Counted from the stretch's first letter, positions 17,922 through 28,194 are shown. The stretch: 64,000 bases of DNA from Octadecabacter algicola (GCF_021532625.1 NZ_JAKGAR010000003.1:186001-250000); one strand, 5' to 3'. Made by a program: numbers and translations. The notes: generated by a model not told the origin, from the letters alone.

Positions 17922-18492
17922 CCTTTGGCAAAGGCAACAATCGATCGGCCCATTCGCCCGCAGCTAGCCGTGAAACGGCCCGCCCCGTGCGCGGAGAGAC
18001 ATAAAACAGATCGTCGTTTAGGCCCGACACGGCGCAAGCAGACAGGTCTAACGCAAAACCCATTTCCTCGAGCAAGGCGATTTCCCACTGTAAATAGGCA
18101 AGCGGCCAAATCTCATTTTGCCCAAGCAGATCAAGTAGGGCAATGGTGCGATCATAAAGCGGCGGATGGGTTTCACGCTCTGGCAGAACAAATGCCAGAA
18201 TACCGGTCACAGCATTCAATCCCGCCAACGCCAGACGATCTTGCATTACTTGGGCTGCGCGACTGCGAACAGGTTCAATGGTAAAGCTTCCGAGGTGATT
18301 TTCGAGGCGCGCTTTCCACGTCACGTCTAACTGCGCCCCGGGTTGTAGCAGCGGCGCGATCTTTCGACTTGTACCGCCACGCACAATACCCGCTGCCTTG
18401 CCGTGATTTTGGGTGAACACCTCTATGATGGCGGAGTTTTCGCCGTGTTTTCGGACCTTCAACAAAGCCCCTTCATCGCGCCATTCAATCAT
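17764..18492 (-). CDS. recO: DNA repair protein RecO
   Basis: A 242-aa RecO, which binds single-stranded DNA and with RecR loads RecA in RecF-pathway repair. The N-terminal OB-fold ([27 protein letters not shown]) is clear, and the C-terminal helical part includes the [15 protein letters not shown] segment. The zinc cysteines present in some RecO proteins are not evident. It is the last gene of the minus-strand operon after DUF1491 and era, the usual order in Rhodobacterales. The META-domain gene converges and overlaps its last 158 bp. Confidence 0.92.
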   Translation of the reverse strand: MIEWRDEGALLKVRKHGENSAIIEVFTQNHGKAAGIVRGGTSRKIAPLLQPGAQLDVTWKARLENHLGSFTIEPVRSRAAQVMQDRLALAGLNAVTGILAFVLPERETHPPLYDRTIALLDLLGQNEIWPLAYLQWEIALLEEMGFALDLSACAVSGLNDDLFYVSPRTGRAVSRLAAGEWADRLLPLPKVMLGKGDADIPDILIALKTTGHFLHHHLAKSLGDRPLPDARQRLIDVLKRST

Positions 18493-18501
18493 AGCGTTAG
18501 C

Positions 18502-18834
18502 TTAGGCCAAGGAGGGGTCGTCTAGCAAATGGCGGCCCTGACGGTCCTCGACCTCAATCACCCAAAGATCAGGATCAAAACTTGCTTGTTTGTCGAGCGA
18601 GGCGTCCACGTCTGGCTCCGTGCCCTCGGCTAAGGTGACCCATTCGCGGTCACCCGACATCAGGTCAAATTGACGTTGAAACGCGCGGGCATTGCCATCC
18701 AATGTGTTGAGCTTCACCAGAACCGAGCCCGCAGTCGCATCGCCCTTGCGCACAACAAATGCGGGGATTTCAACCAACCGCAGACGGGTCAAATAGGCAG
18801 ACACCCAAAGGTCGGATGTCAGACGGGTGCTCAA
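18502..18834 (-). CDS. DUF1491 family protein
   Basis: A 110-aa protein of a small alphaproteobacterial family. Family-like features are the N-terminal RLTSDLWVSAYLTRLRL, VVRKGDATAGSVLVKLN and the final DLWVIEVEDRQGRHLL. No catalytic residues or cofactor motif can be named. It overlaps the end of era by 4 bp and lies 9 bp before recO, so it is almost certainly cotranscribed and perhaps coupled to Era translation. A role in ribosome assembly or RNA metabolism is suggested only by its position. Confidence 0.85.
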   Translation of the reverse strand: MSTRLTSDLWVSAYLTRLRLVEIPAFVVRKGDATAGSVLVKLNTLDGNARAFQRQFDLMSGDREWVTLAEGTEPDVDASLDKQASFDPDLWVIEVEDRQGRHLLDDPSLA

Positions 18835-19751
18835 GCGTTGCCGTCCTTAAAGTCGAGGCCCATTTCCGAGTAGCGTTCGGATTCTTCAAGCCAGCCCGGA
18901 CGGACCTTCACCTGCAGGAATAGGTGCACCTTGCGGCCCAAAAACTCGACGAGTTCTTCACGGGACGCCTTGCCGACCGCTTTAATGGTTTCACCGCGAT
19001 TGCCCAAAACGATACCTTTGTGACCATCACGCATAACGTAAACGATCTGATCAATCTTACACGACCCGTCTTTGCGCTCTTCCCAGTTCTCGGTTTCAAC
19101 AGTCAGCTGATACGGGAGCTCTTGGTGCAAACGCAGGGTCAGCTTTTCACGGGTCATTTCAGCAGCGATCATCCGCAGTGGCAAATCAGCGATCTGGTCC
19201 TCTGGATAAAGCCACGGCTCTTCGGGCATCCGCTCAGCCAGCCATGTGCGCAGAGTATCGACCCCATGCCCTTTTTCGGCAGAAATCATAAAGGTTTCGG
19301 CGAAATCAAAACGTTCATTCAGATCTTTGGTAAGGCCAAGCAAAACCGGCGCTTCGACACGGTCGATCTTATTGATCGCCAAGGCAACGGTGCGGCCCTT
19401 GCCGACGTCCCCGAGACGTTCCAAAATCGCTTCGACACCTTTCGTGATGCCACGGTGCGCTTCGATCATCAGCACGACAACGTCTGCATCAGCAACACCG
19501 CCCCAGGCGGCAGCAACCATCGCGCGGTCAAGGCGGCGCTTGGGCTGGAACAGACCCGGCGTGTCAACAAAAACGATCTGACTTGTGCCTTCGATAGCCA
19601 CACCGCGAATGCGCGCACGGGTCGTCTGGACCTTGTGGGTCACGATCGACACTTTCGCGCCAACCATCCGGTTTAGCAGTGTAGATTTTCCTGCGTTTGG
19701 CTCGCCAATTAGGGCAACAAAACCGGCGCGTTGTGGGGTATCATCGCTCAT
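18831..19751 (-). CDS. era: GTPase Era
   Basis: A 306-aa GTPase for assembly of the small ribosomal subunit. The G1 motif [12 protein letters not shown], the G3 DTPG and G4 NKID lie in the first half, and the C-terminal KH domain has the [16 protein letters not shown] type region that binds 16S rRNA. The start overlaps the rnc stop (ATGA overlap), so translation is coupled to RNase III, as is common. Length matches the family. Confidence 0.96.
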   Translation of the reverse strand: MSDDTPQRAGFVALIGEPNAGKSTLLNRMVGAKVSIVTHKVQTTRARIRGVAIEGTSQIVFVDTPGLFQPKRRLDRAMVAAAWGGVADADVVVLMIEAHRGITKGVEAILERLGDVGKGRTVALAINKIDRVEAPVLLGLTKDLNERFDFAETFMISAEKGHGVDTLRTWLAERMPEEPWLYPEDQIADLPLRMIAAEMTREKLTLRLHQELPYQLTVETENWEERKDGSCKIDQIVYVMRDGHKGIVLGNRGETIKAVGKASREELVEFLGRKVHLFLQVKVRPGWLEESERYSEMGLDFKDGNA

Positions 19752-20437
19752 GTATCTTCTCCTTGCACGCGGGCCAAAAGGGCTGCGGCTGCGGCCTGCT
19801 GGGCCTGTCGTTTGTTCGGCGCTTTCGCCTGTTCGGATGCGCCTGACTTGAGGCGGACTTCAATCGTAAAGACCGGCGCGTGATCAGGGCCGCTTCGGGT
19901 AATTTCCGTGTACGAAGGAGGTGGGTCGCCCTTCGCCTGCGCCCATTCTTGCAACGCGGTTTTCGGATCACGTGCGTCTTCTTCGACGTTGGTGATCCGA
20001 TCCCCCCAAAGCGCAACAACACGGTCGCGCGCGGCATCAAACCCTGCATCCACGTAGACCGCAGCAATGACGGCCTCCATGGCATCGCCAAGCAGCGCTT
20101 CTTTGCGCCGACCGCCTGTCAGCATCTCGGAGCGACCCAGTTTCAAGACAGCGCCCAGATCAATTTGACGTGCGACATCCGCACAGGTTTCCTTACGCAC
20201 AAGCGCATTAAACCGCGGGGCGAGCAGCCCTTCGGGCGCGTTCGTGTCTGCCTCAAGAAGTGCTTCGGCCATCACGAGACCAAGCACACGATCCCCGAGA
20301 AATTCGAAACGTTGATTGTCGTCGCGGTGCGGCGAGGACATTGACGAATGGGTGACCGCGCGGATCAAGTGTTCTGGCTTGGCAAAACTGTGGCCAAGCC
20401 TGTCTTGAAACTCACGAAGTGCGCCCGACAGTTTCAC
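19748..20437 (-). CDS. rnc: Ribonuclease III
   Basis: A 229-aa double-strand-specific endonuclease that processes rRNA precursors. The catalytic signature [19 protein letters not shown] is present, and a C-terminal dsRNA-binding domain includes [14 protein letters not shown] and [12 protein letters not shown] type ends. The GTG at 20435-20437 overlaps the lepB stop (GTGA overlap) and fits the family start; the longer frame begins within lepB. It is followed in the same way by era. Confidence 0.95.
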   Translation of the reverse strand: MKLSGALREFQDRLGHSFAKPEHLIRAVTHSSMSSPHRDDNQRFEFLGDRVLGLVMAEALLEADTNAPEGLLAPRFNALVRKETCADVARQIDLGAVLKLGRSEMLTGGRRKEALLGDAMEAVIAAVYVDAGFDAARDRVVALWGDRITNVEEDARDPKTALQEWAQAKGDPPPSYTEITRSGPDHAPVFTIEVRLKSGASEQAKAPNKRQAQQAAAAALLARVQGEDT

Positions 20438-21252
20438 TCGACAGCCTTGAAGTAGCGGTCGGCTCTCCATGTCCAGAACGCCAAAAGCGAACGGCCTGAT
20501 GAGGAGAACATGACACGGTCTGCACGACCAACAATATCTTCGTATGGAACAAACCCAACACCGCCAGAAATCTGAGGTACGCGACTGTCAGAGGAGTTGT
20601 CGCGGTTGTCACCCATGAAGAAATACTGACCTTCTGGCACCGTAAAGATGCCCGTGTTGTCTAGGTCACGGTCGCCAATGTTCAGGACGCTGTACTCCGT
20701 GCCGTTCGGCAGTGTTTCAGTGAACCGCTGCTTTAGGCAATCGGCCCCGAGACCAACAGCGCCATTGGAGCAGCGTGGAAGGTTACCCTGCCCACCTTGG
20801 CGTTCCATCGTTTCCGTGAACAGGCCTGCTTCGGTTTGCGCTACTTCTTCGCCATTTAGAGTAATGACGCCGTTTTGCACTTGAACGGTGTCGCCCGGCA
20901 TCCCGATCAATCGTTTGATAAAGTCTCTACCAGAAACAGGGTGGCGAAAGACGACGACATCGCCGCGCTCAGGTTCTGACCCAAACAGGCGTTCATTGCC
21001 GCCTTTGAACACGCCGCAGAAATCTTCGGCATCGATATCCAAGCCGACGGCAGGGATAATAATCGTCGGACAAGACGCGTAGGAATACCCGTAAGCCATC
21101 TTGTTGACGAACAAGAAATCGCCGATCAGCAGCGTTTCTTTCATCGATCCCGATGGAATCCAGAATGGTTGAAACAGGAATGTGCGAAACACGCCCGCGA
21201 TAAGCAGCGCGTAAACGACTGTTTTTACTGTTTCTTTAATGGATGCCCACAC
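20434..21252 (-). CDS. lepB: Signal peptidase I
   Basis: A 272-aa inner-membrane serine protease that removes signal peptides. An N-terminal membrane segment ([17 protein letters not shown]) precedes the catalytic serine motif [17 protein letters not shown] and the lysine motif [15 protein letters not shown]. The final [11 protein letters not shown] box is intact. An insertion with cysteines (SCPT, FCGV, RCSN, DCLK) between the serine and C-terminal boxes is typical of this group. It is coupled to rnc and lies 78 bp after acpS. Confidence 0.95.
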   Translation of the reverse strand: MWASIKETVKTVVYALLIAGVFRTFLFQPFWIPSGSMKETLLIGDFLFVNKMAYGYSYASCPTIIIPAVGLDIDAEDFCGVFKGGNERLFGSEPERGDVVVFRHPVSGRDFIKRLIGMPGDTVQVQNGVITLNGEEVAQTEAGLFTETMERQGGQGNLPRCSNGAVGLGADCLKQRFTETLPNGTEYSVLNIGDRDLDNTGIFTVPEGQYFFMGDNRDNSSDSRVPQISGGVGFVPYEDIVGRADRVMFSSSGRSLLAFWTWRADRYFKAVE

Positions 21253-21330
21253 GGCCCAACCTCACGTTCAACGTCAATAAAATCTGGGGTTATGTGCGCG
21301 TGACGGCCCGCCAAGTCAACCCGTGCTAAC

Positions 21331-21735
21331 CTAGGCCTTTATGGCGCGAGCTTCGATGACGACAAAGGCCTGTGCCCATGGATGATCATCCGTGAGGGTC
21401 ACATGGATAATCGCCTCATGCCCCTCGGGAGTCATAGTTTCGAGACGCTCTTTGGCCCACCCCGTAACCTCCATCACAGGCTGGCCGGTTCGCAAGTTGG
21501 ACACGGCCATGTCTTTCCATGAAATGCCCATCTGCAACCCCGTGCCAAGCGCCTTGGAACACGCCTCTTTGGCGGCCCATCGTTTGGCGTATGTCCCTGC
21601 AACATCTTTGCGCCGTTCGGCTTTTTGTTGCTCAACTTCGGTAAAAACACGATTGCGGAAACGGTCCCCGAAACGATCAAGCGTCCCCTGAATTCGTTCG
21701 ATGTTTGCTAAGTCGGAACCAATTCCAAGGATCAT
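21331..21735 (-). CDS. acpS: Holo-[acyl-carrier-protein] synthase
   Basis: A 134-aa phosphopantetheinyl transferase that converts apo-ACP to holo-ACP. The start [15 protein letters not shown] holds the Mg-binding Asp8, and [14 protein letters not shown] is the second conserved motif. The ATG at 21733-21735 overlaps the stop of the upstream LysE-type gene by 4 bp; longer frames run through that gene. Length is normal. Confidence 0.95.
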   Translation of the reverse strand: MILGIGSDLANIERIQGTLDRFGDRFRNRVFTEVEQQKAERRKDVAGTYAKRWAAKEACSKALGTGLQMGISWKDMAVSNLRTGQPVMEVTGWAKERLETMTPEGHEAIIHVTLTDDHPWAQAFVVIEARAIKA

Positions 21736-22355
21736 GGAGTGAGCTTTGCCGTAAGTAGTTTCAAGGATGCCGCCCCGAATAGCACGCCGAACGTAAGATC
21801 GAAACCGCGTTTCGCGCGCAGGTAGGCCGCAGCAATCGGAGCGGAGGAAAACAGGACCGCATAGCCCAAAAAGACAACCATGGATGTAAGGCTCAGAACG
21901 CAAAATAGGATGGCGACCGAAATTGGCGCAGCATCTGCGGACAGAACGACTGCATAGATCGCCCCCCAGCTCAGAATCGCCTTGGGATTGGTTAAGTGCA
22001 GCGCCAAACCTTTGCCGAATGCACCCGTGCGGCTCGGAGACTGCGCTTGGACGGCCTTGCCATGCCATGCAGAAAGCAACGACTTTCCAGCCAGATACAA
22101 AAGATATCCAGCACCGGCATAGCGGATCGCCTCAAAGAGCCATGCATTCGCGACCATTATCGCCGAAAAACCGAGAGCTGCCGCGATACCCCAGATCGCC
22201 GAACCCACGACAACGCCCGCCGCAAGCCGCAGCCCCATCGCACGGCCATGCGCCATGGCCGTGCCCGAAATCGTAAGCGTTGCGGGGCCAGGGCTGCCGC
22301 CCGCAACCGCCCAGCCAAACAAAATCAACGGCAAAGGGAACAACAGGTCGTTCAT
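21732..22355 (-). CDS. LysE/RhtB-family exporter
   Basis: A 207-aa membrane protein with about six hydrophobic helices. The N-terminal signature [24 protein letters not shown] corresponds to the conserved PGP motif of amino acid exporters of the LysE/RhtB group, and [14 protein letters not shown] is another family block. The exported substrate cannot be told from the sequence. It is coupled through ATGA overlaps both to the upstream periplasmic protein and to acpS downstream. Confidence 0.88.
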   Translation of the reverse strand: MNDLLFPLPLILFGWAVAGGSPGPATLTISGTAMAHGRAMGLRLAAGVVVGSAIWGIAAALGFSAIMVANAWLFEAIRYAGAGYLLYLAGKSLLSAWHGKAVQAQSPSRTGAFGKGLALHLTNPKAILSWGAIYAVVLSADAAPISVAILFCVLSLTSMVVFLGYAVLFSSAPIAAAYLRAKRGFDLTFGVLFGAASLKLLTAKLTP

Positions 22356-22804
22356 TCAGCAAGCTCCTGAGTGACCGTGACATCACCACTAGATTGATTG
22401 ACGGAAATGCTCAGCAAGGCCAAGTTCTGAAAACTCTGTTCAGGGAGATAGATAATTGCGGGTATCGTGAATGTCAGGCCTGTGGCGGGATCGTAAACTG
22501 CGTCTAGCTCTTCGAAGAACATACCAGCATATCCTAAGCCCTCATCCAAACCGACGACAGTACAGGTCCGGCCAGATAGTTCATCAAACGGAGGGTGCAA
22601 AATTAACAGGTACATCGCCGCGGCCGCGGGTTCGATCGTGTCTAACAACGCGACACGCACTTTCCCGTCCGCAAATGTTCGACTGTAGTCTTCCCATGGT
22701 TCTACAATCGCATCTGCACGGGCTTGCCAGTCGCAGGGAAATGCCGTTTGCGCCGCGACGGGTGTTGCAAAAAGTGTGGCGATCAAGGGTAACATTGTAC
22801 GCAT
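22352..22804 (-). CDS. Exported protein of unknown function
   Basis: A 150-aa protein with a clear signal peptide (MRTMLPLIATLFATPVAAQ, cut after VAAQ). The mature part has two cysteines, in FPCDW and RTCTVV, which could form a disulfide, and alternating hydrophobic strands. I do not recognise the family. Its Shine-Dalgarno (ACGGAG, 6 bases before the ATG) lies in the 3' arm of a perfect 8-bp hairpin. The stop overlaps the LysE-type gene start, so the pair are coupled. Confidence 0.7.
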   Translation of the reverse strand: MRTMLPLIATLFATPVAAQTAFPCDWQARADAIVEPWEDYSRTFADGKVRVALLDTIEPAAAAMYLLILHPPFDELSGRTCTVVGLDEGLGYAGMFFEELDAVYDPATGLTFTIPAIIYLPEQSFQNLALLSISVNQSSGDVTVTQELAE

Positions 22805-22809
22805 AACAA

Positions 22810-22832
22810 ACTCCGTTCAAATTAAACGGAGT
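22810..22832 (-). promoter_or_regulatory. Hairpin occluding a Shine-Dalgarno site
   Basis: On the minus strand, arms ACTCCGTT and AACGGAGT form a perfect 8-bp stem with a 7-base loop. The 3' arm contains the Shine-Dalgarno sequence of the exported-protein gene that starts at 22804. After the stem comes TTTGTT, so it could also be a weak terminator of the pdxJ transcript. Which role applies cannot be told from sequence. Confidence 0.5.
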
Positions 22833-22877
22833 GTGCGTGGATCAGCCTCACCAATCAAGTAGGACGATCCAGCAACT

Positions 22878-23618
22878 TTAAGTGCGAGCTGCGTCCATGA
22901 GGCGGCGCATTTCGTCCATCGCCGGGCCGAGCCCTCGAAAGATTGCCTCACCGATCAGGAAATGCCCGATGTTGAGCTCCATGACTTCAGGAAAAGCAGC
23001 GACAGGTTGTACGGTGTCATAGGTCAAACCGTGGCCCGCATGAACCTCAAGACCAAGCGAATGAGCATATGTTGACATGTGCCGCATCTTTTCTAATTCG
23101 GCGTCACGGGTGATGAAATCGCCCTCTGCGTGGGCATCACAATAAGCGCCAGTATGAAGCTCAATGACTTGGGCACCAATTCGGTGAGCCGCATCGATTT
23201 GACGCTGGTCAGCAGCGATAAATATCGAGACACGGCACCCCGCCTCGCGCAGCGGCGCGATAAAATGCGCAAGTTGGTTTTCTTCCCGCGCGACTTCCAA
23301 CCCGCCTTCCGTGGTTCGTTCCTCGCGTTTTTCCGGAACGATGCAGACCGCGTGCGGCTTATGGCGCAGGGCAATCTTTTGCATTTCGTCTGTCGCTGCC
23401 ATTTCGAAATTCAACGGTATGTTGAGCGCATCCATCAACGCATCAATATCCGCATCCGCAATGTGGCGACGATCTTCGCGAAGGTGCGCGGTGATGCCGT
23501 CCGCCCCGAATTCTTGAGCGAGTATGGCGGCGCGAACCGGATCCGGAGTGCTTCCGCCTCGTGCATTCCGCACTGTAGCCACATGATCAATATTCACACC
23601 AAGACGTAGTTTGGACAT
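22878..23618 (-). CDS. pdxJ: Pyridoxine 5'-phosphate synthase
   Basis: A 246-aa TIM-barrel enzyme that joins 3-amino-2-oxopropyl phosphate with deoxyxylulose phosphate to form pyridoxine 5'-phosphate. The N-terminus [18 protein letters not shown] is diagnostic, and later blocks [39 protein letters not shown] and HAGHGL are intact. Length is normal. Its place between relA/DUF2062 and acpS follows the usual order. Confidence 0.96.
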   Translation of the reverse strand: MSKLRLGVNIDHVATVRNARGGSTPDPVRAAILAQEFGADGITAHLREDRRHIADADIDALMDALNIPLNFEMAATDEMQKIALRHKPHAVCIVPEKREERTTEGGLEVAREENQLAHFIAPLREAGCRVSIFIAADQRQIDAAHRIGAQVIELHTGAYCDAHAEGDFITRDAELEKMRHMSTYAHSLGLEVHAGHGLTYDTVQPVAAFPEVMELNIGHFLIGEAIFRGLGPAMDEMRRLMDAART

Positions 23619-23657
23619 AAGACACCCTTCCTGCTGGACTTAAGTCTAGCGCGGATT

Positions 23658-24314
23658 TTATTCGCCGTCAGCAGGATTCTTTAGCTGGGCTAGTTTCGCA
23701 CGAAGGCTTTTACGACGGCGGTTTTGGTAGGCGCGAATGACCGGCACAGAGATGTAATATGCGATGGTCGCCGTTACAATTCCGGGAATAATTCCGCCCA
23801 CGAAATAGGGGTAGAAAACCTCCCCATAGAACTCGGACAGGCCGCGCCAGTCCATTTTTTGATGCGTGAACAGCGCCGTGAAATTGTGCCATAAGTCACT
23901 GAATGCGTTGTTAAATTGGCAACCAATTCCACAAAACTCTTGGCCGGGCGGTCCATCAAGAATGTTGCGTTTCATACGCGTCCCCAAAAGCCAATGCCCC
24001 GTACTCAGCGACGCATAAGCAATTGGAATGTAGGTCAAAGGATTTCCAAAGAACGTGGCCATCAGAGACGCTAAGATATTGCCGCGCATGGCCATTGCGA
24101 TCAGCGCCGCAATAACAAAGTGGATCCCGTAGAACGGCGAAAAAGTTGTGAAAACGCCAGCCCAAATCCCGCGTGAAATCTTTTCAGGGGTATCAGGAAG
24201 TCGACGCACGCGGTGTTTGACGTATTGAGCCGCACGTCCCCACCCGCCGCGCGGCCAGAGTAGTTCCAACGTCGCGCGCCAAAGTGGGCGCCTGTCTCGT
24301 CGTCTGAAAACCAC
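23658..24314 (-). CDS. DUF2062 domain membrane protein
   Basis: A 218-aa membrane protein. DUF2062 features are RGIWAGVFTTFSPFYGIHFVIAALIAMAMRGN and FFGNPLTYIPIAY, with at least three hydrophobic segments and a strongly basic C-terminus (NRRRKSLRAKLAQL). The GTG at 24312-24314 has AGAGG 8 bases upstream and was taken as the start. Function of the family is unknown. It is 24 bp downstream of the (p)ppGpp synthetase gene and probably in the same operon. Confidence 0.85.
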   Translation of the reverse strand: MVFRRRDRRPLWRATLELLWPRGGWGRAAQYVKHRVRRLPDTPEKISRGIWAGVFTTFSPFYGIHFVIAALIAMAMRGNILASLMATFFGNPLTYIPIAYASLSTGHWLLGTRMKRNILDGPPGQEFCGIGCQFNNAFSDLWHNFTALFTHQKMDWRGLSEFYGEVFYPYFVGGIIPGIVTATIAYYISVPVIRAYQNRRRKSLRAKLAQLKNPADGE

Positions 24315-24338
24315 CAGTGTTTCCTCTGCCCTTGGGCC

Positions 24339-26477
24339 TTAACTTCTGCGCTGAACTTTGCCGGCCCGTTCGGGGTCACGGTGCCGCGCGACCGACGCGA
24401 CATTACTATCAACCTCGAGCGCATTCATAATAATGTGCATGTGTTCGGTGTCGCGTAAATCGACATCCATCAACAGCCTAAAATAATCGGGTTTTCGATC
24501 GACAAAGACAAGGTCAGAAATATTTGCATCATGTTCACCAATCACAGAACAGATACGCCCCAAAACGCCCGCATCGTTGGTTATTGTCAGTTCCAATGTG
24601 ATCGTGTTGGTGACCGAATGGGTGCCTTCTTGCCAATGAATGTCTATCCAGCGTTCGGGTTGGTCTTCGTAATTTACGAGAACTTCACAATCAATCGCGT
24701 GAACGACCACGCCTTCTCCGCGCGACGTAATACCGACAATACGTTCGCCCGGGATCGGCTGACAACACTGCGCGCGGCTGTGCGACTGATCCGGTGAAAG
24801 ACCTATAACAGCGCGGCGGGCTTCGATTTCATTGCCGACAGATTTAGCAAGATCAGGGAATACCGCAGAAACAACTTCACGAGATGTGATCTCAGCGGCG
24901 CCGACCCGTTCCAGAAGATCGTCGACATTGGACAATCCAAGGGACTTTCCGGCGGTCTTCAACGCCTTGTTCGTAACTTCTTTGCCAATGTTTTCAAATG
25001 AGACACGGACGAGTTCACGGCCCAAACGTATAAACCGTTCACGATCTTCCTCGCGAAGCGCCCTACGGATCGCGGTCTTCGCACGCCCCGTTACAGCAAT
25101 ATCGGTCCATGTGGCTTGGGGTGTTTGCCCTTCAGCAGTGATAACCTCGACCGACTGGCCATTTTTGACGCGAGTCCAAAGCGGAACACGAATGCCATCC
25201 ACCTTTGCCCCGACGCAGGCATGTCCAATACGGGTGTGGATCGCATAAGCGAAATCAATTGGGGTTGCGCCACGGGGCAGCTTAATAACATCGCCCTTGG
25301 GCGTGAAACAGAACACTTGGTCCTGATACATTTCCAACTTGACCATATCGAGGAATTCGTCGTGATCGTGGTCTTCGTCCAAACGTTCGCTCAACTGAGC
25401 AATCCAGCGCGCTGGGTCGACCGCAAAGCGGTTCTCTACCCGCACGCCCTCACGATAGGACCAGTGGGCCGCAACGCCGGCTTCGGCGACTTCGTGCATT
25501 TCTACTGTGCGTATCTGCACTTCGACGCGTTTTCCGTCACGGCCAGAAACCGTGGTGTGCAAAGATCGATACCCATTGGTCTTTGGCTGGCTGATGTAGT
25601 CCTTAAAGCGACCGGGAACAGCCGCCCAACGTTGGTGAATCGCACCGAGGGCCGCGTAGCAGTCGGCATCTGACTGGGTGATAACCCGGAAGCCGTAAAT
25701 GTCTGAAAGACGGCTGAAGCCTTGTTCTTTTTCCTGCATCTTGCGCCAGATCGAATAAGGTTTTTTGGCGCGCCCATAGATGTCGACGGACAAGCCCGCC
25801 TTGTCCATCTCAAGCTCCATATCGGCTTGGATTTTTTCGACGACATCACCAGTCTCTTTTTGCAAAGTGATAAAGCGACGAATGATAGAATTTCGGCCCT
25901 CAGGATTCAGAACGCGGAACGCGAGGTCCTCAAGTTCTTCGCGCATCCATTGCATGCCCATACGCCCGGCTAGTGGCGCATAGATGTCCATGGTTTCGCG
26001 GGCTTTTTGGGCCTGTTTCTGCGGGCGCATCGATTTAATGGTGCGCATGTTGTGCAGCCGGTCAGCGAGCTTCACCAACGTGACGCGCAGATCGCGCGAA
26101 GTTGCCATGAACAGTTTGCGAAAATTCTCGGCCTGTTTGGTCTCGGACGAATTGAGCTGAAGATTGGTAAGCTTGGTCACGCCATCGACCAAGTCCGCAA
26201 TCTCCTTGCTGAAGCGCTTTTCGACTTCGGCGTAGGTGGCTTTGGTGTCTTCGATTGTATCGTGCAACAGCGCCGTAATGACCGTGGCGTCATCCATCTG
26301 TTGTTCAGCCAGGATGGCGGCAACTGCGACAGGGTGGGTGAAATACGGTTCACCAGAATGACGGAACTGGCCGTCATGCATCTCGGCGCCGAATGCAAAA
26401 GCATCGGCGATCATGTCCGCATTAGTCTTCGGGTTGTAGGTGCGGATCAGCGCAATCAGATCGTCAGCAGAGATCAT
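24339..26477 (-). CDS. Bifunctional (p)ppGpp synthetase/hydrolase
   Basis: A 712-aa Rel/SpoT protein that makes and degrades the alarmone (p)ppGpp. The HD hydrolase domain shows HPVAVAAIL and the HD motif in ALLHDTIEDT, so hydrolysis is expected. The synthetase domain shows SDIYGFRVIT and the EVQIRTVEMHEVAEAGVAAHW block, followed by a TGS domain (VFCFTPKGDVIKLPRG) and a C-terminal ACT domain. As the single such gene visible, it is likely the bifunctional Rel of alphaproteobacteria. It follows rpoZ by 15 bp. Confidence 0.95.
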   Translation of the reverse strand: MISADDLIALIRTYNPKTNADMIADAFAFGAEMHDGQFRHSGEPYFTHPVAVAAILAEQQMDDATVITALLHDTIEDTKATYAEVEKRFSKEIADLVDGVTKLTNLQLNSSETKQAENFRKLFMATSRDLRVTLVKLADRLHNMRTIKSMRPQKQAQKARETMDIYAPLAGRMGMQWMREELEDLAFRVLNPEGRNSIIRRFITLQKETGDVVEKIQADMELEMDKAGLSVDIYGRAKKPYSIWRKMQEKEQGFSRLSDIYGFRVITQSDADCYAALGAIHQRWAAVPGRFKDYISQPKTNGYRSLHTTVSGRDGKRVEVQIRTVEMHEVAEAGVAAHWSYREGVRVENRFAVDPARWIAQLSERLDEDHDHDEFLDMVKLEMYQDQVFCFTPKGDVIKLPRGATPIDFAYAIHTRIGHACVGAKVDGIRVPLWTRVKNGQSVEVITAEGQTPQATWTDIAVTGRAKTAIRRALREEDRERFIRLGRELVRVSFENIGKEVTNKALKTAGKSLGLSNVDDLLERVGAAEITSREVVSAVFPDLAKSVGNEIEARRAVIGLSPDQSHSRAQCCQPIPGERIVGITSRGEGVVVHAIDCEVLVNYEDQPERWIDIHWQEGTHSVTNTITLELTITNDAGVLGRICSVIGEHDANISDLVFVDRKPDYFRLLMDVDLRDTEHMHIIMNALEVDSNVASVARHRDPERAGKVQRRS

Positions 26478-26492
26478 GTGCGCTGCACCACC

Positions 26493-26855
26493 TTATTTCT
26501 GGCCCTGAGCTTCCATCAAAGCACGAAGAAGCTTTTCTTCGCTCAGATCGTCTTCGGCAGGCTTGTCTGCTTCAGGGGATCCACCACCCATCAAAAGAGC
26601 CATAGAATCTTCTTCCGGCTCATCGACTTCGATTTGTGTCTGGTTGGCTTCGATCATGCGCTCGCGCAGATCATCCGCTGTCTGTGTTTCTTCAGCGATC
26701 TCGCGCAGGGACACAACAGGGTTCTTGTCGTTGTCGCGCGGCACAGTCAGCGCACCACCAGCAGAGATTTCACGTGCCCGATGTGCAGCAAGCATCACCA
26801 GTTCAAAACGGTTCGGAACCTTGTCAACGCAGTCTTCAACGGTCACGCGGGCCAT
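26493..26855 (-). CDS. rpoZ: RNA polymerase omega subunit
   Basis: A 120-aa omega subunit, longer than the E. coli protein owing to an acidic C-terminal tail. The start [30 protein letters not shown] is the conserved core that folds onto the beta' C-terminus. The ATG at 26853-26855 fits; the upstream extension of four residues is not conserved. Pairing with the (p)ppGpp synthetase gene is typical and meaningful because omega helps form a ppGpp site on polymerase. Confidence 0.95.
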   Translation of the reverse strand: MARVTVEDCVDKVPNRFELVMLAAHRAREISAGGALTVPRDNDKNPVVSLREIAEETQTADDLRERMIEANQTQIEVDEPEEDSMALLMGGGSPEADKPAEDDLSEEKLLRALMEAQGQK

Positions 26856-26937
26856 GGGGCACTCCAATCAAATCGATATAGGTAGGGTCAGAAACGGCTA
26901 TCTAATGGCTTGACAGCAATAAGACAAGCGATTCCCG

Positions 26938-27501
26938 TCAATTCAATGGTGTGATCTCCGCGCTTGCAGCGGGCCCCAAAGATATCAGCAGATCCGTGGT
27001 GGTTTTTTGCAGAAAAGGATGAACCCAATTCGGCGCAATATCTGCAAGCGGGACGAGTACAAAAGCGCGATCCTGCATGCGCGGATGCGGTACAATCAAC
27101 TCATCCGGAGCCTTGTTCATCTGGAGAGATAGAGGTAAGTCAAACCAACTCTGGAAGACCGCACGGTTAGGTAACAAAGCGTTCCCACAGGCGATCAGAT
27201 CCAGATCTAGTGTTCTTGCGCTCCAACGTTTATCACGCTTTCGATCAAATTCCGCCTCGATGCCATGCAAGCGTCTAAGAATTTCTTCGGCAGAAAGGGC
27301 GCTCCGCAATGCACATGCCGCATTGACGAAATCTGGGCCTGAACCCACTGGAAATGCGGGAGTTTGATAGAGGTTGCTAACCTGAACTTCACCGAATTGA
27401 TCCCGCAACGCGTCAACAGCCGCGAGGACTGTCGCTTGCGGGCCTCCGAAAGGTGACGTGGCGTTACTACCCATCGCTATGAGAACAATCTCGCTATTCA
27501 T
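26938..27501 (-). CDS. folK: 2-amino-4-hydroxy-6-hydroxymethyldihydropteridine diphosphokinase
   Basis: A 187-aa HPPK of folate synthesis. Visible family blocks are the N-terminal IALGSN-type strand (VLIAMGSN), TPAFPVGSGPDFVNA, WSARTLDLDLIACG with the two catalytic aspartates, and VPHPRMQDRAFVLVPLADI. The ATG at 27499-27501 was chosen over an upstream GTG or ATG because GGGGAG lies 6 bases ahead. It lies upstream of rpoZ on the minus strand and is divergent from the NYN gene. Confidence 0.94.
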   Translation of the reverse strand: MNSEIVLIAMGSNATSPFGGPQATVLAAVDALRDQFGEVQVSNLYQTPAFPVGSGPDFVNAACALRSALSAEEILRRLHGIEAEFDRKRDKRWSARTLDLDLIACGNALLPNRAVFQSWFDLPLSLQMNKAPDELIVPHPRMQDRAFVLVPLADIAPNWVHPFLQKTTTDLLISLGPAASAEITPLN

Positions 27502-27618
27502 CTTTTGCTCCCCTTGCGACACGTCATAAAAACCTTACAAATAGAGTAGCCCTGCTGGAATTTTGAAACCACTCACATAGTTCCCACCAGTTCGGGCGAT
27601 TTGAAAGGACTAATTGTC

Positions 27619-28194
27619 ATGTTTTATCGTGATGAGAGGCTTGCCCTCTTCATCGACGGTTCGAACCTTTACGCGGCTGCGAAGGCCCTCGGGTTCGACA
27701 TCGATTATAAGTTGTTACGTAGCGAGTTCATGAGGCGCGGCAAAATGTTGCGTGCGTTTTACTACACAGCCCTTTTGGAGAATGATGAATATTCTCCGAT
27801 TCGACCGCTGGTAGATTGGTTACACTATAATGGCTTTACCATGGTCACAAAGCCCGCAAAGGAATTCACGGATTCCATGGGCCGACGTAAGATCAAAGGT
27901 AACATGGACATTGAATTGGCCGTGGATGCGATGGAGCTGGCGCCGCATGTAGATCACGTCGTGATCTTCTCTGGTGACGGTGATTTTCGGCCATTGATTG
28001 AAAGCCTGCAACGCCAAGGCGTTCGGGTCTCTGTTGTGTCAACGATCCGCAGCCAACCGCCTATGATTGCGGATGAGCTCCGTCGTCAGTGCGATAACTT
28101 CATCGAGCTCGACGAGCTGCGTGACGTAATCGGGCGCCCTCCAAGAGAGCCACGCGAAGAGCCCAAGGCCGAAATGGTCGAGGAAGAAAGCTAA
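27619..28194 (+). CDS. NYN domain protein, LabA/DUF88 type
   Basis: A 191-aa protein of the NYN (PIN-like) nuclease superfamily. The conserved acidic residues are in LALFIDGSNLYAAA, KGNMDIELAVDAMELA and VVIFSGDGDFRPLIE, consistent with a metal-dependent RNase site. The C-terminal 25 residues are acidic and Pro/Glu-rich. The ATG at 27619 is preceded by AAAGGA. LabA proteins were first linked to circadian output in cyanobacteria, but no such role follows here. An intrinsic terminator begins 4 bp after the stop. Confidence 0.9.
   Translation: MFYRDERLALFIDGSNLYAAAKALGFDIDYKLLRSEFMRRGKMLRAFYYTALLENDEYSPIRPLVDWLHYNGFTMVTKPAKEFTDSMGRRKIKGNMDIELAVDAMELAPHVDHVVIFSGDGDFRPLIESLQRQGVRVSVVSTIRSQPPMIADELRRQCDNFIELDELRDVIGRPPREPREEPKAEMVEEES

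Noticed and set aside
23633-23650. Palindrome GACTTAAGTC between pdxJ and DUF2062
   Set aside because: It is short and isolated, with nothing to support a function.
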